A stretch of DNA of 64,000 bases, taken from Muriiphilus sp048268845 (GTDB lineage: Bacteria > Pseudomonadota > Alphaproteobacteria > Rhodobacterales > Rhodobacteraceae). Under the pieces are notes generated by a model. The model saw only the letters and a program-made list of their open reading frames with translations. It had not been told where the DNA came from and ran no database searches. Positions 28,012-36,822 of this stretch are shown here, piece by piece. The stretch lies in contig JBLWUQ010000011.1 in the NCBI GenBank assembly GCA_048268845.1, forward strand, positions 34,135-98,134, given 5' to 3'. A program made the position numbers and the translations under genes. The first letter of the stretch is position 1, and each line of letters begins with the position of its first letter.

Positions 28012-28716
28012 ATGAAACTTGCCAGCTACAACATCCGCAAGGCCGTAGGACTCGACCGCCGGCGCGATCCGGGGCGCGTGATCGACGTCGTCAACGCGAT
28101 CGAGGCCGACGTGGTCGTGCTGCAGGAGGCCGACCGCCGGCTTGGCATGCGCCCGACCGCGCTGCCCTTCCACCTGATCGCGGAGCACACCGATTTCGAG
28201 GCCGTCGCGCTTGCCAACAACCCGGTTTCGCTGGGCTGGCACGGCAACGCCATCCTGGTGCGCCGGGGTATCGAGGTCTCGGACCCGACCCATATCAACC
28301 TGCCGGGGCTCGAGCCGCGCGGCGCGGTGTCGGCGGTGATTGGCGGGCGGCTGCGCATCGTCGGCGTTCACCTCGGGCTGATGCGCCGTCACCGGCACGG
28401 CCAGCTTCGCCAGATCCGCCGGGCACTCGATCATTGCGGCCTTCCCACCGCCGTGATGGGCGATTTCAACGAATGGTCGCCGCATGCCGGGCTCGAGGAG
28501 TTTCAGAACGACTACGTGATGTATGCGCCGGGCCATTCATTCCACGCCGCCCGCCCGGTTGCCTCTCTGGACCGGATCGGGCTGACGCATGACATCGGCC
28601 TGCAGGATGCCGGCGTGATCGAGACCAAGCTCAGCCGCGTCGCCTCGGACCACCTGCCGATCTGGGCCGAGGTCGACCTGCCGCCCGCCCTCAGCGACGC
28701 CGCGCGGGCCGGTTGA
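28012..28716 (+). CDS. Endonuclease/exonuclease/phosphatase family protein
   Basis: The 234-residue protein starts at ATG 28012, with AGGA nine bases upstream. It has the EEP fold: LASYNIRKAVG, VVLQEADRRLG with the metal Glu, GVHLGL, VMGDFNEWSP and SDHLPIWAEVDL with catalytic His. Members cleave phosphodiesters in DNA, RNA or lipids; the substrate is unknown here. Short relatives often sit beside cardiolipin synthase genes, but none is seen here. Its 3' end overlaps the convergent DMT transporter gene by 26 bases. Confidence 0.85.
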   Translation: MKLASYNIRKAVGLDRRRDPGRVIDVVNAIEADVVVLQEADRRLGMRPTALPFHLIAEHTDFEAVALANNPVSLGWHGNAILVRRGIEVSDPTHINLPGLEPRGAVSAVIGGRLRIVGVHLGLMRRHRHGQLRQIRRALDHCGLPTAVMGDFNEWSPHAGLEEFQNDYVMYAPGHSFHAARPVASLDRIGLTHDIGLQDAGVIETKLSRVASDHLPIWAEVDLPPALSDAARAG

Positions 28717-29584
28717 TCAGGACGATCCCGACCGCCACCATCGCCAGCTTGACGATCAGCGAGAGCGACAGCGCCTCGTCCAGAAAGAACCACCCGGCGG
28801 CCACGCCGATCACCGGCGACAGGAACGAGAACGACGCCACCGCTGCCGCCTTGTAGCGGCTGAGCAGCCAGAACCACGTCAGGAACCCGGCCGCCACGAC
28901 GATCATCATCTGATAGCCGACCCACCACAGGTGCACCGGTTGCAGATCGCGCAGGAACGGCCCGAAGAATAGCGCGGCCACCATAAGGATCGGCGTCGAG
29001 ACCAGCAGTTGCCAGAAGATCTGCATGTCCGACGACACGCGGCGCAGGGGCGTCAGCCGTGCCACCAGCACCAGCCCCATCCAGCCCAGCGCACCGCCCA
29101 GCGCGAAAAGGTCGCCGATCAGGCTGGCCTCGCCCGCCACCCCGCCCCGGTCGACGATCGCCCAGACCACCCCGCCGAAGGCCATGACCAGCCCGAAGGT
29201 CTTGAGCGGCGTCAACCGCTCGCCCGGCAGCAGGAAATGCGCCGAGATCGCCAGCCAGACCGGCATCGAATAGAAGATCACCGAGGTGCGGATCACCGTC
29301 GTCATGTCGAGCGCGAGGAACAGGCACAGGAACTCGATCGAGAACAGCGCGCCGATCAACAGCCCGGCGCGGATCGTGCCCGGCGCGAAGTCGAGCCGCT
29401 GGCCACGCAGCAGCATCCACCCCAGCACCAGCACCGCACCGCCGGCCGAGCGCAGACCGGCGGCAAATACCGGCTGCAGGCCGTCGTTCACCACCTTGAT
29501 GACGGCCTGTTGCGATCCCATGATCGTCGCGGTGACGACCAGCAGGATGATGCCGGTGCTGTCGAGATTGCGCTTTTCTTCCAT
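28691..29584 (-). CDS. DMT-superfamily (EamA) transporter
   Basis: The 297-residue protein has ten predicted hydrophobic helices in two EamA halves, e.g. GIILLVVTATIMGSQQAVIKV at the start and FLSPVIGVAAGWFFLDEALS in the second half. Such proteins export metabolites or drugs; the substrate is unknown. I start at ATG 29584 (MEEKRNLDS), although a GTG 54 bases upstream is possible; neither has a clear ribosome site. The 3' end overlaps the convergent phosphatase-family gene by 26 bases. A second DMT gene lies at 31236. Confidence 0.88.
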   Translation of the reverse strand: MEEKRNLDSTGIILLVVTATIMGSQQAVIKVVNDGLQPVFAAGLRSAGGAVLVLGWMLLRGQRLDFAPGTIRAGLLIGALFSIEFLCLFLALDMTTVIRTSVIFYSMPVWLAISAHFLLPGERLTPLKTFGLVMAFGGVVWAIVDRGGVAGEASLIGDLFALGGALGWMGLVLVARLTPLRRVSSDMQIFWQLLVSTPILMVAALFFGPFLRDLQPVHLWWVGYQMMIVVAAGFLTWFWLLSRYKAAAVASFSFLSPVIGVAAGWFFLDEALSLSLIVKLAMVAVGIVLINRPARRR

Positions 29585-29761
29585 CCGCGCGACAGGACCG
29601 ATGGGCTGCCCCGAAGTCAACCCGTTTTCCGGCGTCACGGCGCGTGCCGGGACCGCCTCCGATGCCTCGCTGGCGCTGGCGCTGCCCGATCCCGCCCGAG
29701 CCTGCTTGCCAATGCCGCCACCCCGCCTTACCTCAAGGCGGCAAGATCACAGGAGAGAGCC

Positions 29762-30181
29762 ATGGATGTCCGCGTGAAATGGGTCGAGGACCGCACCTTC
29801 ATCGGCGAGGCCGGAACCGGCCACAAGATCGCCTTTGGTGCCGCCAGCGACAACGGCCCCAAGCCCGGCCCCAGCCCGATGGAGCTCCTCCTGATCGGCA
29901 CCGGCGGCTGTTCGGCCTATGACGTGGTCTCGATCCTCGAGAAGGGCCGCGAGGCAATCGACAGTGTCGAGGTCGAGCTTGAAGCCGACCGCGCCGACAC
30001 CGACCCCAAGGTGTTCACCCGCATCCACATGCATTTCATCGTCAAGGGGCGTGGCCTGACCCCGTCCAAGGTCGAACGCGCGATTGCGCTGTCGGTCGAG
30101 AAATACTGCTCGGCCTCGGCAATGATGGCCGCGACCGCGACGCTGAGCCACGATTTCGAGGTGCTGGAAACCGGCGCCTAA
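29762..30181 (+). CDS. OsmC-family protein
   Basis: The 139-residue protein matches the OsmC/YhfA group: PGPSPMELLLIGTGGCSAYDV near 37-57 with one Cys, and VEKYCSASAMM with the second Cys near residue 115. The two cysteines form the peroxidatic pair in OsmC/Ohr hydroperoxide reductases, although YhfA-type members have uncertain activity. AGGAGA lies before ATG 29762. Its stop overlaps the stop of the convergent SRPBCC gene by four bases. Confidence 0.9.
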   Translation: MDVRVKWVEDRTFIGEAGTGHKIAFGAASDNGPKPGPSPMELLLIGTGGCSAYDVVSILEKGREAIDSVEVELEADRADTDPKVFTRIHMHFIVKGRGLTPSKVERAIALSVEKYCSASAMMAATATLSHDFEVLETGA

Positions 30182-30666
30182 CGCCCCGTCAGCCCCAGCG
30201 CATAGGCGTCAAGCTGGTCGGCCACGATGCCCCAGCCATCGAAGAACCCCATCTCCTCGTGCTGCTTGCGCGCCTCGGGCGAGCGGTGGCGGGCGATCGC
30301 GGTATAGCGCGTGCCGCCATCGGCATTGTCCTCGAGGATCAGGATCGAGGTCAGGAACGGGTCCGGCGCGGGTTTCCAGCCCTCGGTATAGGTGTCGGTG
30401 AACACCAGCTTGCGCCCCGCGTCGATCTCGAGCCAGACGCCCTGGTTGCTCATCTCGTCGCCCTCGACATTGAAGGTGGTGTTGAACCGCCCGCCAACCC
30501 TGAGGTCAATGTCGCAGGACGTCACCTCGTGCGGTTTGGGCACGAAGAAGTGCAGGATGTGTTCGGGCGTTGTCCAGCACTCCCAGATCAGCGCGCGCGG
30601 CGCCTTGAGGTTGCGGGTGAAGCTGAGGTCGGTGTCGGGATCAAGGTCCATCGGCGTCGCTTTCAT
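30178..30666 (-). CDS. SRPBCC (AHSA1-type) domain protein
   Basis: The 162-residue protein has the START-like AHSA1 pattern: FTRNLKAPRALIWECWTTPEH near the start, DLRVGGRFNTTF, GRKLVFTDTYTEGW and the terminal helix FFDGWGIVADQLDAYA. These domains bind hydrophobic ligands; many are uncharacterised. I choose ATG 30666 (MKATPMDLD) rather than GTG 12 bases upstream, but the ribosome site is weak. It is convergent with the OsmC gene. Confidence 0.87.
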   Translation of the reverse strand: MKATPMDLDPDTDLSFTRNLKAPRALIWECWTTPEHILHFFVPKPHEVTSCDIDLRVGGRFNTTFNVEGDEMSNQGVWLEIDAGRKLVFTDTYTEGWKPAPDPFLTSILILEDNADGGTRYTAIARHRSPEARKQHEEMGFFDGWGIVADQLDAYALGLTGR

Positions 30667-30737
30667 CGGGTTGCCCACCCAACCTAGCCGGGTTGCGGGC
30701 GGTCCGGCATGAAAATCTGCGTGATCGGCGCGGCCTG

Positions 30738-31103
30738 TCAGGCGTATTGCACCACCATCGCCTCGAAATCCCCGTCACCCATCACCCGCGTATGGTGGCC
30801 CTTGCCGTGCAGGTCTTCCATCCGCCAGACGTCGCCGCGCGCGATATCGCGCACCGTGCCGTCGCTGGCCGTCACGCGGACCGCCCCGGCCAGACAGACC
30901 AGAACCTGCGGCACCGGCGTCGGGTGGATCGGCTCGTCCCAGCCCGCACGCAGGCGCAGGAACATCACCGCGCGCGCCTTTTCGGGCCGTGAGACCTCGA
31001 TGTTTCTGGCCGGCGGCGCGAAACTGCGTTCCTCAAGGCTGACATCGACGTCGCGCCAATGGCTTTCGCCCGCCGCATCGACCACCAGATGAGTGTAGCG
31101 CAT
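30738..31103 (-). CDS. Cupin-domain protein
   Basis: The 121-residue protein starts at ATG 31103, with GGAGG seven bases upstream. The C-terminal half is a cupin barrel: PTPVPQVLVCLAGAVRVTASDG and ARGDVWRMEDLHGKGHHTRV, with His residues that may bind a metal. The N-terminal part begins RYTHLVVDAAGESHW. The ligand or reaction is unknown. The SRPBCC gene lies 71 bases downstream on the same strand, so the two may be cotranscribed. Confidence 0.85.
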   Translation of the reverse strand: MRYTHLVVDAAGESHWRDVDVSLEERSFAPPARNIEVSRPEKARAVMFLRLRAGWDEPIHPTPVPQVLVCLAGAVRVTASDGTVRDIARGDVWRMEDLHGKGHHTRVMGDGDFEAMVVQYA

Positions 31104-31235
31104 CCGTTTTCCTCCCGTTCGCACGGCCCCGAGTTTATGGCCGCCGCTGCCCTCGGTCCACGAAAACCGCGCTGGCCCTTCCCTTTCCCGGCGTCCGGGC
31201 GTATCGCCGACCTGTTTTCCACCCCGGAGTCACCC

Positions 31236-32150
31236 ATGGACAACCTGCGCGGCGCGCTTCTGATGACCCTCGCGATGTTCGGCTTTTCCGCCGAGGATGC
31301 GCTCATCAAGACCGTCACCCAGACCGTGCCGCTGGGTCAGCTCCTGATCTACATCGGCGCGGCGGGCGGGTTTTTCTTTGCGATCATCGCCAACCGGCGC
31401 GGCTATTGCGTCTGGTCGCGGACGTTCTTCCACCCGATGATCCTGTTTCGCAACGCTGGCGAGATCGTCGGCACCTCCGCCTATGTCCTGGCGCTGACGC
31501 TGATCCCGCTGTCGCTGGCCTCGGCGCTTCTGCAGGCCAACCCGCTGTTCGTGGCACTGGGGGCGATCCTGTTTTTCGGCGAACGCGTCGGCTGGCGGCG
31601 ATGGCTGGCGATCATCGTCGGGCTGGTCGGCGTGCTGATCATCCTGCGCCCCGGCGCCGAGGGCTTTGCCCCCGAGGCGATCATCGGCCTCGTCGCCGCC
31701 CTCGCTCTGGCGGTGCGCGACCTTGGCAGCCGCCACCAGCCCAAGAACGTGCATCCCTTGCAGACCTCGACCTGGGGCTTTCTGCTGCTCGTGCCGATCG
31801 GCGCGGTGATGCTGGCGCTGTCGGGCGGTGCGGTGCGCATCAGCGGCACCGAGACGGCGCTGATCGCAGGCACCGTGGCACTGGCGATGATCGGCTATCA
31901 TGCGCTGACACTGGCGATGCAGGCGGGCGAGATCGGTTTCATCACGCCGTTCCGCTATGTCCGGCTGGTGTTCGGCATCCTGCTGGGCTGGGTGCTGTTC
32001 GGCGAACGCCCGGACGGCTGGATGCTGTTCGGCGCGGCAATCGTCGTCGGCGCAGGGCTCTATACCCTCATCCGCGAGCGTCGCCTGATGGCCCGTGCGC
32101 CCTTCCAAAACGCCCCTTCGCGCGTTATGACGCCCCCGACCGACGACTGA
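31236..32150 (+). CDS. DMT-superfamily (EamA) transporter
   Basis: The 304-residue membrane protein has ten hydrophobic helices in two EamA repeats: ALLMTLAMFGFSAEDALIK at the start, and GYHALTLAMQAGEIGFITPF then VLFGERPDGWMLFGAAIVVGAG in the second half. It resembles RhaT/EamA exporters; the substrate is unknown. GGAG lies six bases before ATG 31236. Enolase follows 29 bases after the stop on the same strand, which may be chance co-location. Confidence 0.9.
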   Translation: MDNLRGALLMTLAMFGFSAEDALIKTVTQTVPLGQLLIYIGAAGGFFFAIIANRRGYCVWSRTFFHPMILFRNAGEIVGTSAYVLALTLIPLSLASALLQANPLFVALGAILFFGERVGWRRWLAIIVGLVGVLIILRPGAEGFAPEAIIGLVAALALAVRDLGSRHQPKNVHPLQTSTWGFLLLVPIGAVMLALSGGAVRISGTETALIAGTVALAMIGYHALTLAMQAGEIGFITPFRYVRLVFGILLGWVLFGERPDGWMLFGAAIVVGAGLYTLIRERRLMARAPFQNAPSRVMTPPTDD

Positions 32151-32179
32151 CCGACCACCACCAGCCCCAGAGGACCGCC

Positions 32180-33454
32180 ATGAGCACCATCATCGACATC
32201 TTCGCCCGCGAAATCCTCGACAGCCGCGGCAATCCGACCGTCGAGGTCGACGTGTTCCTCGACGACGGCACCATGGGCCGCGCGGCGGTGCCCTCGGGCG
32301 CCTCGACCGGCGCGCATGAGGCGGTGGAAAAGCGCGACGGCGACAAGTCGCGCTATGGCGGCAAGGGCGTGCTCGAGGCCGTGGCCGCCGTCAACGGCGA
32401 AATCGCCGAGGCGCTGGCGGGCATGGACGCGACCGAGCAGGAAGCGCTCGACGCCATGATGATCGAGCTTGACGGCACCCCGAACAAGGCCCGCCTTGGC
32501 GCCAACGCGATCCTTGGCGTGTCGCTCGCCGCCGCCAAGGCTGCCGCCGAGTTCTCGGCCCTGCCGCTCTATCGCTATGTCGGCGGCTCGGCCGCGCGCA
32601 TCCTGCCGGTGCCGATGATGAACATCATCAACGGCGGCGAACATGCCGACAACCCGATCGACATCCAGGAATTCATGATCATGCCGGTCGCCGCGGAGAA
32701 CATCCGCGAGGCGGTGCGCATGGGTTCCGAAGTGTTCCACACCCTGAAGGCCGAATTGTCCGCCGCCGGCCACAACACCGGCATCGGCGACGAGGGCGGC
32801 TTTGCGCCGGGCCTGTCATCGACCCGCGACGCACTCGACTTCATCCTCAAGGCAATCGAAAAGGCCGGCTACAAGCCGGGCGAGCACATCTACCTCGCGC
32901 TCGACGCGGCCTCGACCGAGTATTACCGGGGCGGCAAATACGAGATGAAGGGCGAGGGCCTGTCGCTGACCTCCGAGGAAAACGCCGACTACCTCGCGGC
33001 GCTCTGCGACGCCTACCCGATCACCTCGATCGAGGACGGCATGGCCGAGGATGACTGGGACGGCTGGAAGCTTCTGACCGACAAGCTGGGCGACAAGGTG
33101 CAACTGGTGGGCGACGATCTGTTCGTGACCAACCCGGCGCGGCTGGCGGACGGCATCCGCAAGGGCGTGGCCAACTCGATGCTGGTCAAGGTCAACCAGA
33201 TCGGCACCCTGTCCGAGACGCTGCGCGCCGTCGATATGGCGCATCGCGCCGGCTACACCAACGTGATGAGCCACCGCTCGGGCGAGACCGAGGACGCCAC
33301 CATCGCCGACCTCGCCGTCGCCACCAACTGCGGCCAGATCAAGACCGGCTCGCTGTCGCGCTCGGACCGGCTGGCGAAATACAACCAGCTCATCCGCATC
33401 GAGGAACAGCTTGGCGAAACCGCCGAATATGCCGGGCGCTCGATCCTGAAGTAA
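32180..33454 (+). CDS. eno: Enolase
   Basis: Enolase converts 2-phosphoglycerate to phosphoenolpyruvate. The 424-residue protein has the expected length and motifs: REILDSRGNPTVEVDV, SGASTGAHEA, GDEGGFAPG, SIEDGMAEDDWDGW with magnesium ligands, VGDDLFVTN, VKVNQIGTLSET with the catalytic Lys, and SHRSGETEDATIADLAV. AGGA precedes ATG 32180. A GC-rich hairpin follows at 33483-33500. Confidence 0.97.
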   Translation: MSTIIDIFAREILDSRGNPTVEVDVFLDDGTMGRAAVPSGASTGAHEAVEKRDGDKSRYGGKGVLEAVAAVNGEIAEALAGMDATEQEALDAMMIELDGTPNKARLGANAILGVSLAAAKAAAEFSALPLYRYVGGSAARILPVPMMNIINGGEHADNPIDIQEFMIMPVAAENIREAVRMGSEVFHTLKAELSAAGHNTGIGDEGGFAPGLSSTRDALDFILKAIEKAGYKPGEHIYLALDAASTEYYRGGKYEMKGEGLSLTSEENADYLAALCDAYPITSIEDGMAEDDWDGWKLLTDKLGDKVQLVGDDLFVTNPARLADGIRKGVANSMLVKVNQIGTLSETLRAVDMAHRAGYTNVMSHRSGETEDATIADLAVATNCGQIKTGSLSRSDRLAKYNQLIRIEEQLGETAEYAGRSILK

Positions 33455-33482
33455 GCCTAGTAGACGCGGAACAACGGATAGC

Positions 33483-33500
33483 GCCGGGGGCGTCCCCGGC
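33483..33500 (+). terminator. GC hairpin after enolase
   Basis: GCCGGGG (33483-33489) and CCCCGGC (33494-33500) form a perfect seven-pair stem with a GCGT loop, 28 bases after the eno stop. No T run follows, so it is a possible terminator rather than a clear intrinsic one. Confidence 0.5.
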
Positions 33501-33557
33501 CCCTTCCCTCACCCCCTCAAACCTGCCATCCTGCGCGCAACGCAGGAGGGCAGAGCC

Positions 33558-34193
33558 TTGACATTCCTCTCGAATATCAAACCGGTCGAGAAGGCCGTCG
33601 CGCTTTTCGTCGTCGCCTATCTCGTCGGCTTCACGATCTGGTTCTTCTCGATCGGAAACTTCGAGTTCATCGTCTATATCGTCACCATGCTCATCCTGCT
33701 GGCGCTTGTCGGGTCCAGCCTGCGTTCGGCCGAATACCCGCCCCGGATGCTCTGGGCGCTGGCCGGATGGGGCCTGCTGCACTGCGCCGGTGGCGGCGTG
33801 CCGGTCGGTGACGGCGTGCTGTATGGAGCCCAGATCGTGCCCATCGTGTCGGACGGCATGGGCGAGATGACGCTGCTCAAATACGATCAGGTGGTGCACG
33901 CGCTCGGTTTTGCCGTCACCGCCTGGGTGCTCTGGCATCTGCTCACCCGCCACTACCCCGAGACCCGGCACAGCTGGACCGCCTATGTCTTTCCGGCGCT
34001 GGCCTCGATGGGGCTGGGCGCGGTCAACGAGATCATCGAGTTCTCGGCGGTGGTGTTGATCGGCGACACCGGCGTCGGCGGTTACTTCAACACCGCCCTC
34101 GACCTCGTCTTCAACGGCGCCGGCGCGGTGCTGGCGATGCTCTGGATCGCCTTTCGCGAGCGTGGCAAGCGGGGTGCTTCGGCCCCGGTCTAG
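33558..34193 (+). CDS. DUF2238 (YjdF-like) membrane protein, TTG start
   Basis: The 211-residue protein has six or so hydrophobic helices and the DUF2238 motifs DQVVHALGFAVTAWVLW and GLGAVNEIIEF, then DLVFNGAGAVLAML. The function is unknown. The start is TTG 33558, supported by GGAGG eight bases upstream. The conserved Asp-His and Asn-Glu residues inside the membrane region suggest a metal or proton site. It lies between eno and trpC with no obvious operon partner. Confidence 0.85.
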   Translation: MTFLSNIKPVEKAVALFVVAYLVGFTIWFFSIGNFEFIVYIVTMLILLALVGSSLRSAEYPPRMLWALAGWGLLHCAGGGVPVGDGVLYGAQIVPIVSDGMGEMTLLKYDQVVHALGFAVTAWVLWHLLTRHYPETRHSWTAYVFPALASMGLGAVNEIIEFSAVVLIGDTGVGGYFNTALDLVFNGAGAVLAMLWIAFRERGKRGASAPV

Positions 34194-34269
34194 ACCCGAC
34201 GCCAGCCGGGCGGTCAGCATTTTGCGCCGCCCCATTGCCCACCCGGCAAAGCCCGCGTAAACCATTGCC

Positions 34270-35070
34270 ATGACCAACGTGCTCGACAAGATCAAGGCCT
34301 ACAAGCTCGACGAGGTGGCGGCGCGCAAAGCCCTGCGCCCGCTGTCGGCGGTCGAGGCCGCCGCCCGCGACGCCAGCCCCGTGCGGGGCTTTGCCAAGGC
34401 CCTGCAAGAGGCCACGAAATCCGGCTACGGGTTGATCGCCGAGGTGAAGAAGGCCAGTCCGTCGCGCGGCGTGATCCGTCCCGACTTCGACCCACCCGCA
34501 CTGGCGCGCGCCTATCAGGCCGGCGGCGCGACCTGCCTGTCGGTCCTGACCGACGCGCCCAGTTTTCAGGGCGCGGACGAGTTCCTGACCCAGGCCCGCG
34601 ATGCCACCACCCTGCCCGCGCTGCGCAAGGACTTCCTCTATGACACCTGGCAGGTCGCCGAGGCCCGCGCGCTCGGGGCCGACTGCATCCTGATCATCTT
34701 GGCCAGCGTTTCGGACGCGCAGGCAGCCGAGCTTGAACAGGCCGCGTTTTCCTGGGGCATGGACGTGCTGATCGAGGTCCATGACGAAGCCGAACTCGCC
34801 CGCGCCACGGCGCTGAAATCACCGCTTCTGGGCATCAACAACCGCAACCTCAAGACCTTCGAGACCAGCCTCGACACCACCCGCAGGCTGGCGAAACTGG
34901 CCCCGAAGGACCGTCTGCTGATCTGCGAATCCGGCCTGTCCACGCCTGCCGACCTCGCCGACATGGCCGCGACCGGCGCGCGCGCCTTCCTGATCGGCGA
35001 AAGCCTGATGCGCGAGGCCGATGTCGAGGCCGCGACCCGCGCGCTTCTGGCCAACCCGGTGCCGGCATGA
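34270..35070 (+). CDS. trpC: Indole-3-glycerol phosphate synthase
   Basis: TrpC closes the indole ring in tryptophan synthesis. The 266-residue barrel shows LIAEVKKASPSRGVI near 55-69 with the catalytic Lys, FQGADEFL, LRKDFLYDTWQV, LGINNRNLKTFET and ICESGLSTPADL. Its stop overlaps the moaC ATG by four bases. In many Rhodobacteraceae trpC follows trpD and trpG; here they are not seen upstream, and the chain continues directly with molybdenum cofactor genes and lexA. Confidence 0.95.
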   Translation: MTNVLDKIKAYKLDEVAARKALRPLSAVEAAARDASPVRGFAKALQEATKSGYGLIAEVKKASPSRGVIRPDFDPPALARAYQAGGATCLSVLTDAPSFQGADEFLTQARDATTLPALRKDFLYDTWQVAEARALGADCILIILASVSDAQAAELEQAAFSWGMDVLIEVHDEAELARATALKSPLLGINNRNLKTFETSLDTTRRLAKLAPKDRLLICESGLSTPADLADMAATGARAFLIGESLMREADVEAATRALLANPVPA

Positions 35071-35549
35071 CCGACAAGCTCAGCCATTTCGACGAAGCCG
35101 GGCAGGCCCATATGGTCGATGTCTCGCACAAATCCGTCACCGACCGCACCGCCGTTGCCGAGGGCTGCGTGGTGATGACGCCCGAAACGCTTGGCCTTGT
35201 CACCCGGGGCACGGCGAAAAAGGGCGACGTTCTGGGCATCGCGCGGCTGGCCGGGATCATGGGGGCAAAGAAGACCGCCGACCTGATCCCGCTGTGCCAC
35301 CCGCTGCCGATCACCAGGGTGGCGCTCGATCTGGTCGCCGATCCGGCGCTGCCCGGTGTGCGCATCACCGCCACGGTCAAGACCGCGGGCCAGACCGGCG
35401 TCGAGATGGAGGCGCTGACCGCCGTGAGTGTCGCGGCGCTCACCATCTATGACATGCTGAAGGCCGCCGAGAAGGGGATGCGGATCGAAGGCATCCGGCT
35501 CTTGACCAAGACCGGCGGTAAATCCGGCACTTACGAGGCCGACACATGA
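35067..35549 (+). CDS. moaC: Cyclic pyranopterin monophosphate synthase
   Basis: MoaC finishes the first stage of molybdenum cofactor synthesis, forming cPMP from the MoaA product. The 160-residue protein has HMVDVSHKSVTDRTA, ARLAGIMGAKKTADLIPLCH, TGVEMEALTAVSVAAL with catalytic Lys and Asp nearby, and YDMLKAAEKGMRI. It is coupled to trpC upstream and to moeA downstream by ATGA overlaps. moaA is at 53.6 kb in this window. Confidence 0.96.
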   Translation: MTDKLSHFDEAGQAHMVDVSHKSVTDRTAVAEGCVVMTPETLGLVTRGTAKKGDVLGIARLAGIMGAKKTADLIPLCHPLPITRVALDLVADPALPGVRITATVKTAGQTGVEMEALTAVSVAALTIYDMLKAAEKGMRIEGIRLLTKTGGKSGTYEADT

Positions 35550-36718
35550 CCACGGTCGCCGAGGCGCTCGACGCGCTCTTTGCGCTGGCGAGGCCGCTAG
35601 CGACCGAGCGGGTGCGGCTTGTCGAGGCCGCTGGCCGGGTGCTGGCCGAACCGGTCGTCGCCGAGCGCAACCAGCCTCCCTTCGCCGCCGCCGCGATGGA
35701 TGGCTATGCCTTGAAGGGCATCGAGGCCGAACCCGGCGCGATGTTCAAGGTCATCGGCACCTCCGCCGCAGGCGCGCGGTTTGAGGGCACCGTGGGCGCG
35801 GGTCAAGCGGTGCGCATCTTCACCGGCGCGCCCGTTCCCGTCGGCACCGACCGGGTGATCATTCAGGAAGATGTCGACCGCGACGGCGACCTCATCACGC
35901 TTCACCGTGAGCTTGACCGTGGGCCCTATGTGCGCCCGCTGGGGATGGATTTTGCCATCGGCGCGACGCTCAAGGCGCCAAAGGTGCTCGACGCGCGCGA
36001 CCTTGCGCTGATCGCGGCGATGAACCACGCCGAAGTCACCGTCACCCGCCGCCCCGAAGTGGCGCTGATCGCCACCGGCGACGAGCTGGTGATGCCCGGC
36101 GAGACCCCCGGCCCCGACCAGATCATCGCCTCGAACGCCTTCGGGCTGAAGGCGATGATCGAGCAAGCCGGCGCCCGCGCGCGGCTGTTGCCGATTGCAC
36201 GCGACAACGTGGAAAGCCTGCGCACGATTTTCGGGCTGGCCGAGGGCGCGGATCTTGTCGTGACCATCGGCGGCGCTTCGGTCGGCGATCACGATCTGGT
36301 CGCGCCGGTCGCAGCCGAACTTGGCATGGAGCCGAGTTTCTACAAGGTCGCGATGCGTCCGGGCAAGCCGCTGATGGCCGGTCGTCTGGGCAATTCGCTG
36401 ATGGTCGGATTGCCGGGTAATCCTGTATCGGCAATGGTTTGCGGGACGATCTTCATCCTTCCGATGCTGCGCGCGATGCTTGGCCTTGGCGCCCACCCGG
36501 CGCCGCGCCACGCCGCAAGACTGGCCGTCGCCCTGCCCGCCAACGGCGCGCGCGAACACTACATGCGCGCCAATCTCGGGCCCGAGGGCATTCGCCCCCT
36601 GGCGCGTCAGGACAGCGCGATGCTCAGCATCCTGCACAAGGCCAACGCGCTTCTGGTGCGCCCGGCGGGCGACCCTGCCCGCGCCGCAGGCGACCTTGTC
36701 GATTACGTTTCGTTCTGA
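35546..36718 (+). CDS. moeA: Molybdopterin molybdenumtransferase
   Basis: MoeA inserts molybdate into adenylylated molybdopterin. The 390-residue protein has the MoeA N-terminal region (NQPPFAAAAMDGYALKG near 47-63), MoCF-type motifs (VALIATGDELVMPGETPGP, then TIGGASVGDHDLV) and GLPGNPVSAMVCG, ending with the MoeA C-terminal domain. Its ATG overlaps the moaC stop by four bases. Together with moaC and moaA it could supply the Cox-type enzyme at 3.5-7.6 kb. Confidence 0.95.
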   Translation: MTTVAEALDALFALARPLATERVRLVEAAGRVLAEPVVAERNQPPFAAAAMDGYALKGIEAEPGAMFKVIGTSAAGARFEGTVGAGQAVRIFTGAPVPVGTDRVIIQEDVDRDGDLITLHRELDRGPYVRPLGMDFAIGATLKAPKVLDARDLALIAAMNHAEVTVTRRPEVALIATGDELVMPGETPGPDQIIASNAFGLKAMIEQAGARARLLPIARDNVESLRTIFGLAEGADLVVTIGGASVGDHDLVAPVAAELGMEPSFYKVAMRPGKPLMAGRLGNSLMVGLPGNPVSAMVCGTIFILPMLRAMLGLGAHPAPRHAARLAVALPANGAREHYMRANLGPEGIRPLARQDSAMLSILHKANALLVRPAGDPARAAGDLVDYVSF

Positions 36719-36739
36719 TTTTCCGCCGGCCCGTTTTCG

Positions 36740-36779
36740 TTGACACGAAACGGGAACGCGGCTAGAACATTCCCCGAAC
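36740..36779 (+). promoter_or_regulatory. lexA promoter overlapped by a triple GAAC-N7 SOS box
   Basis: TTGACA (36740-36745) and TAGAAC (36763-36768) are spaced 17 bases apart and form a good sigma-70-type promoter. Three GAAC words lie at 36754, 36765 and 36776, each separated by seven bases. Alphaproteobacterial LexA is known to bind the direct repeat GAAC-N7-GAAC (or GTTC-N7-GTTC), so this is one box with an extra half-site. The middle GAAC is part of the -10 element, so bound LexA would block the promoter directly. Confidence 0.88.
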
Positions 36780-36822
36780 AAGCCTGCGATGGCAGGCGCG
36801 ACAGGTTCGGAGGACTGCACCA

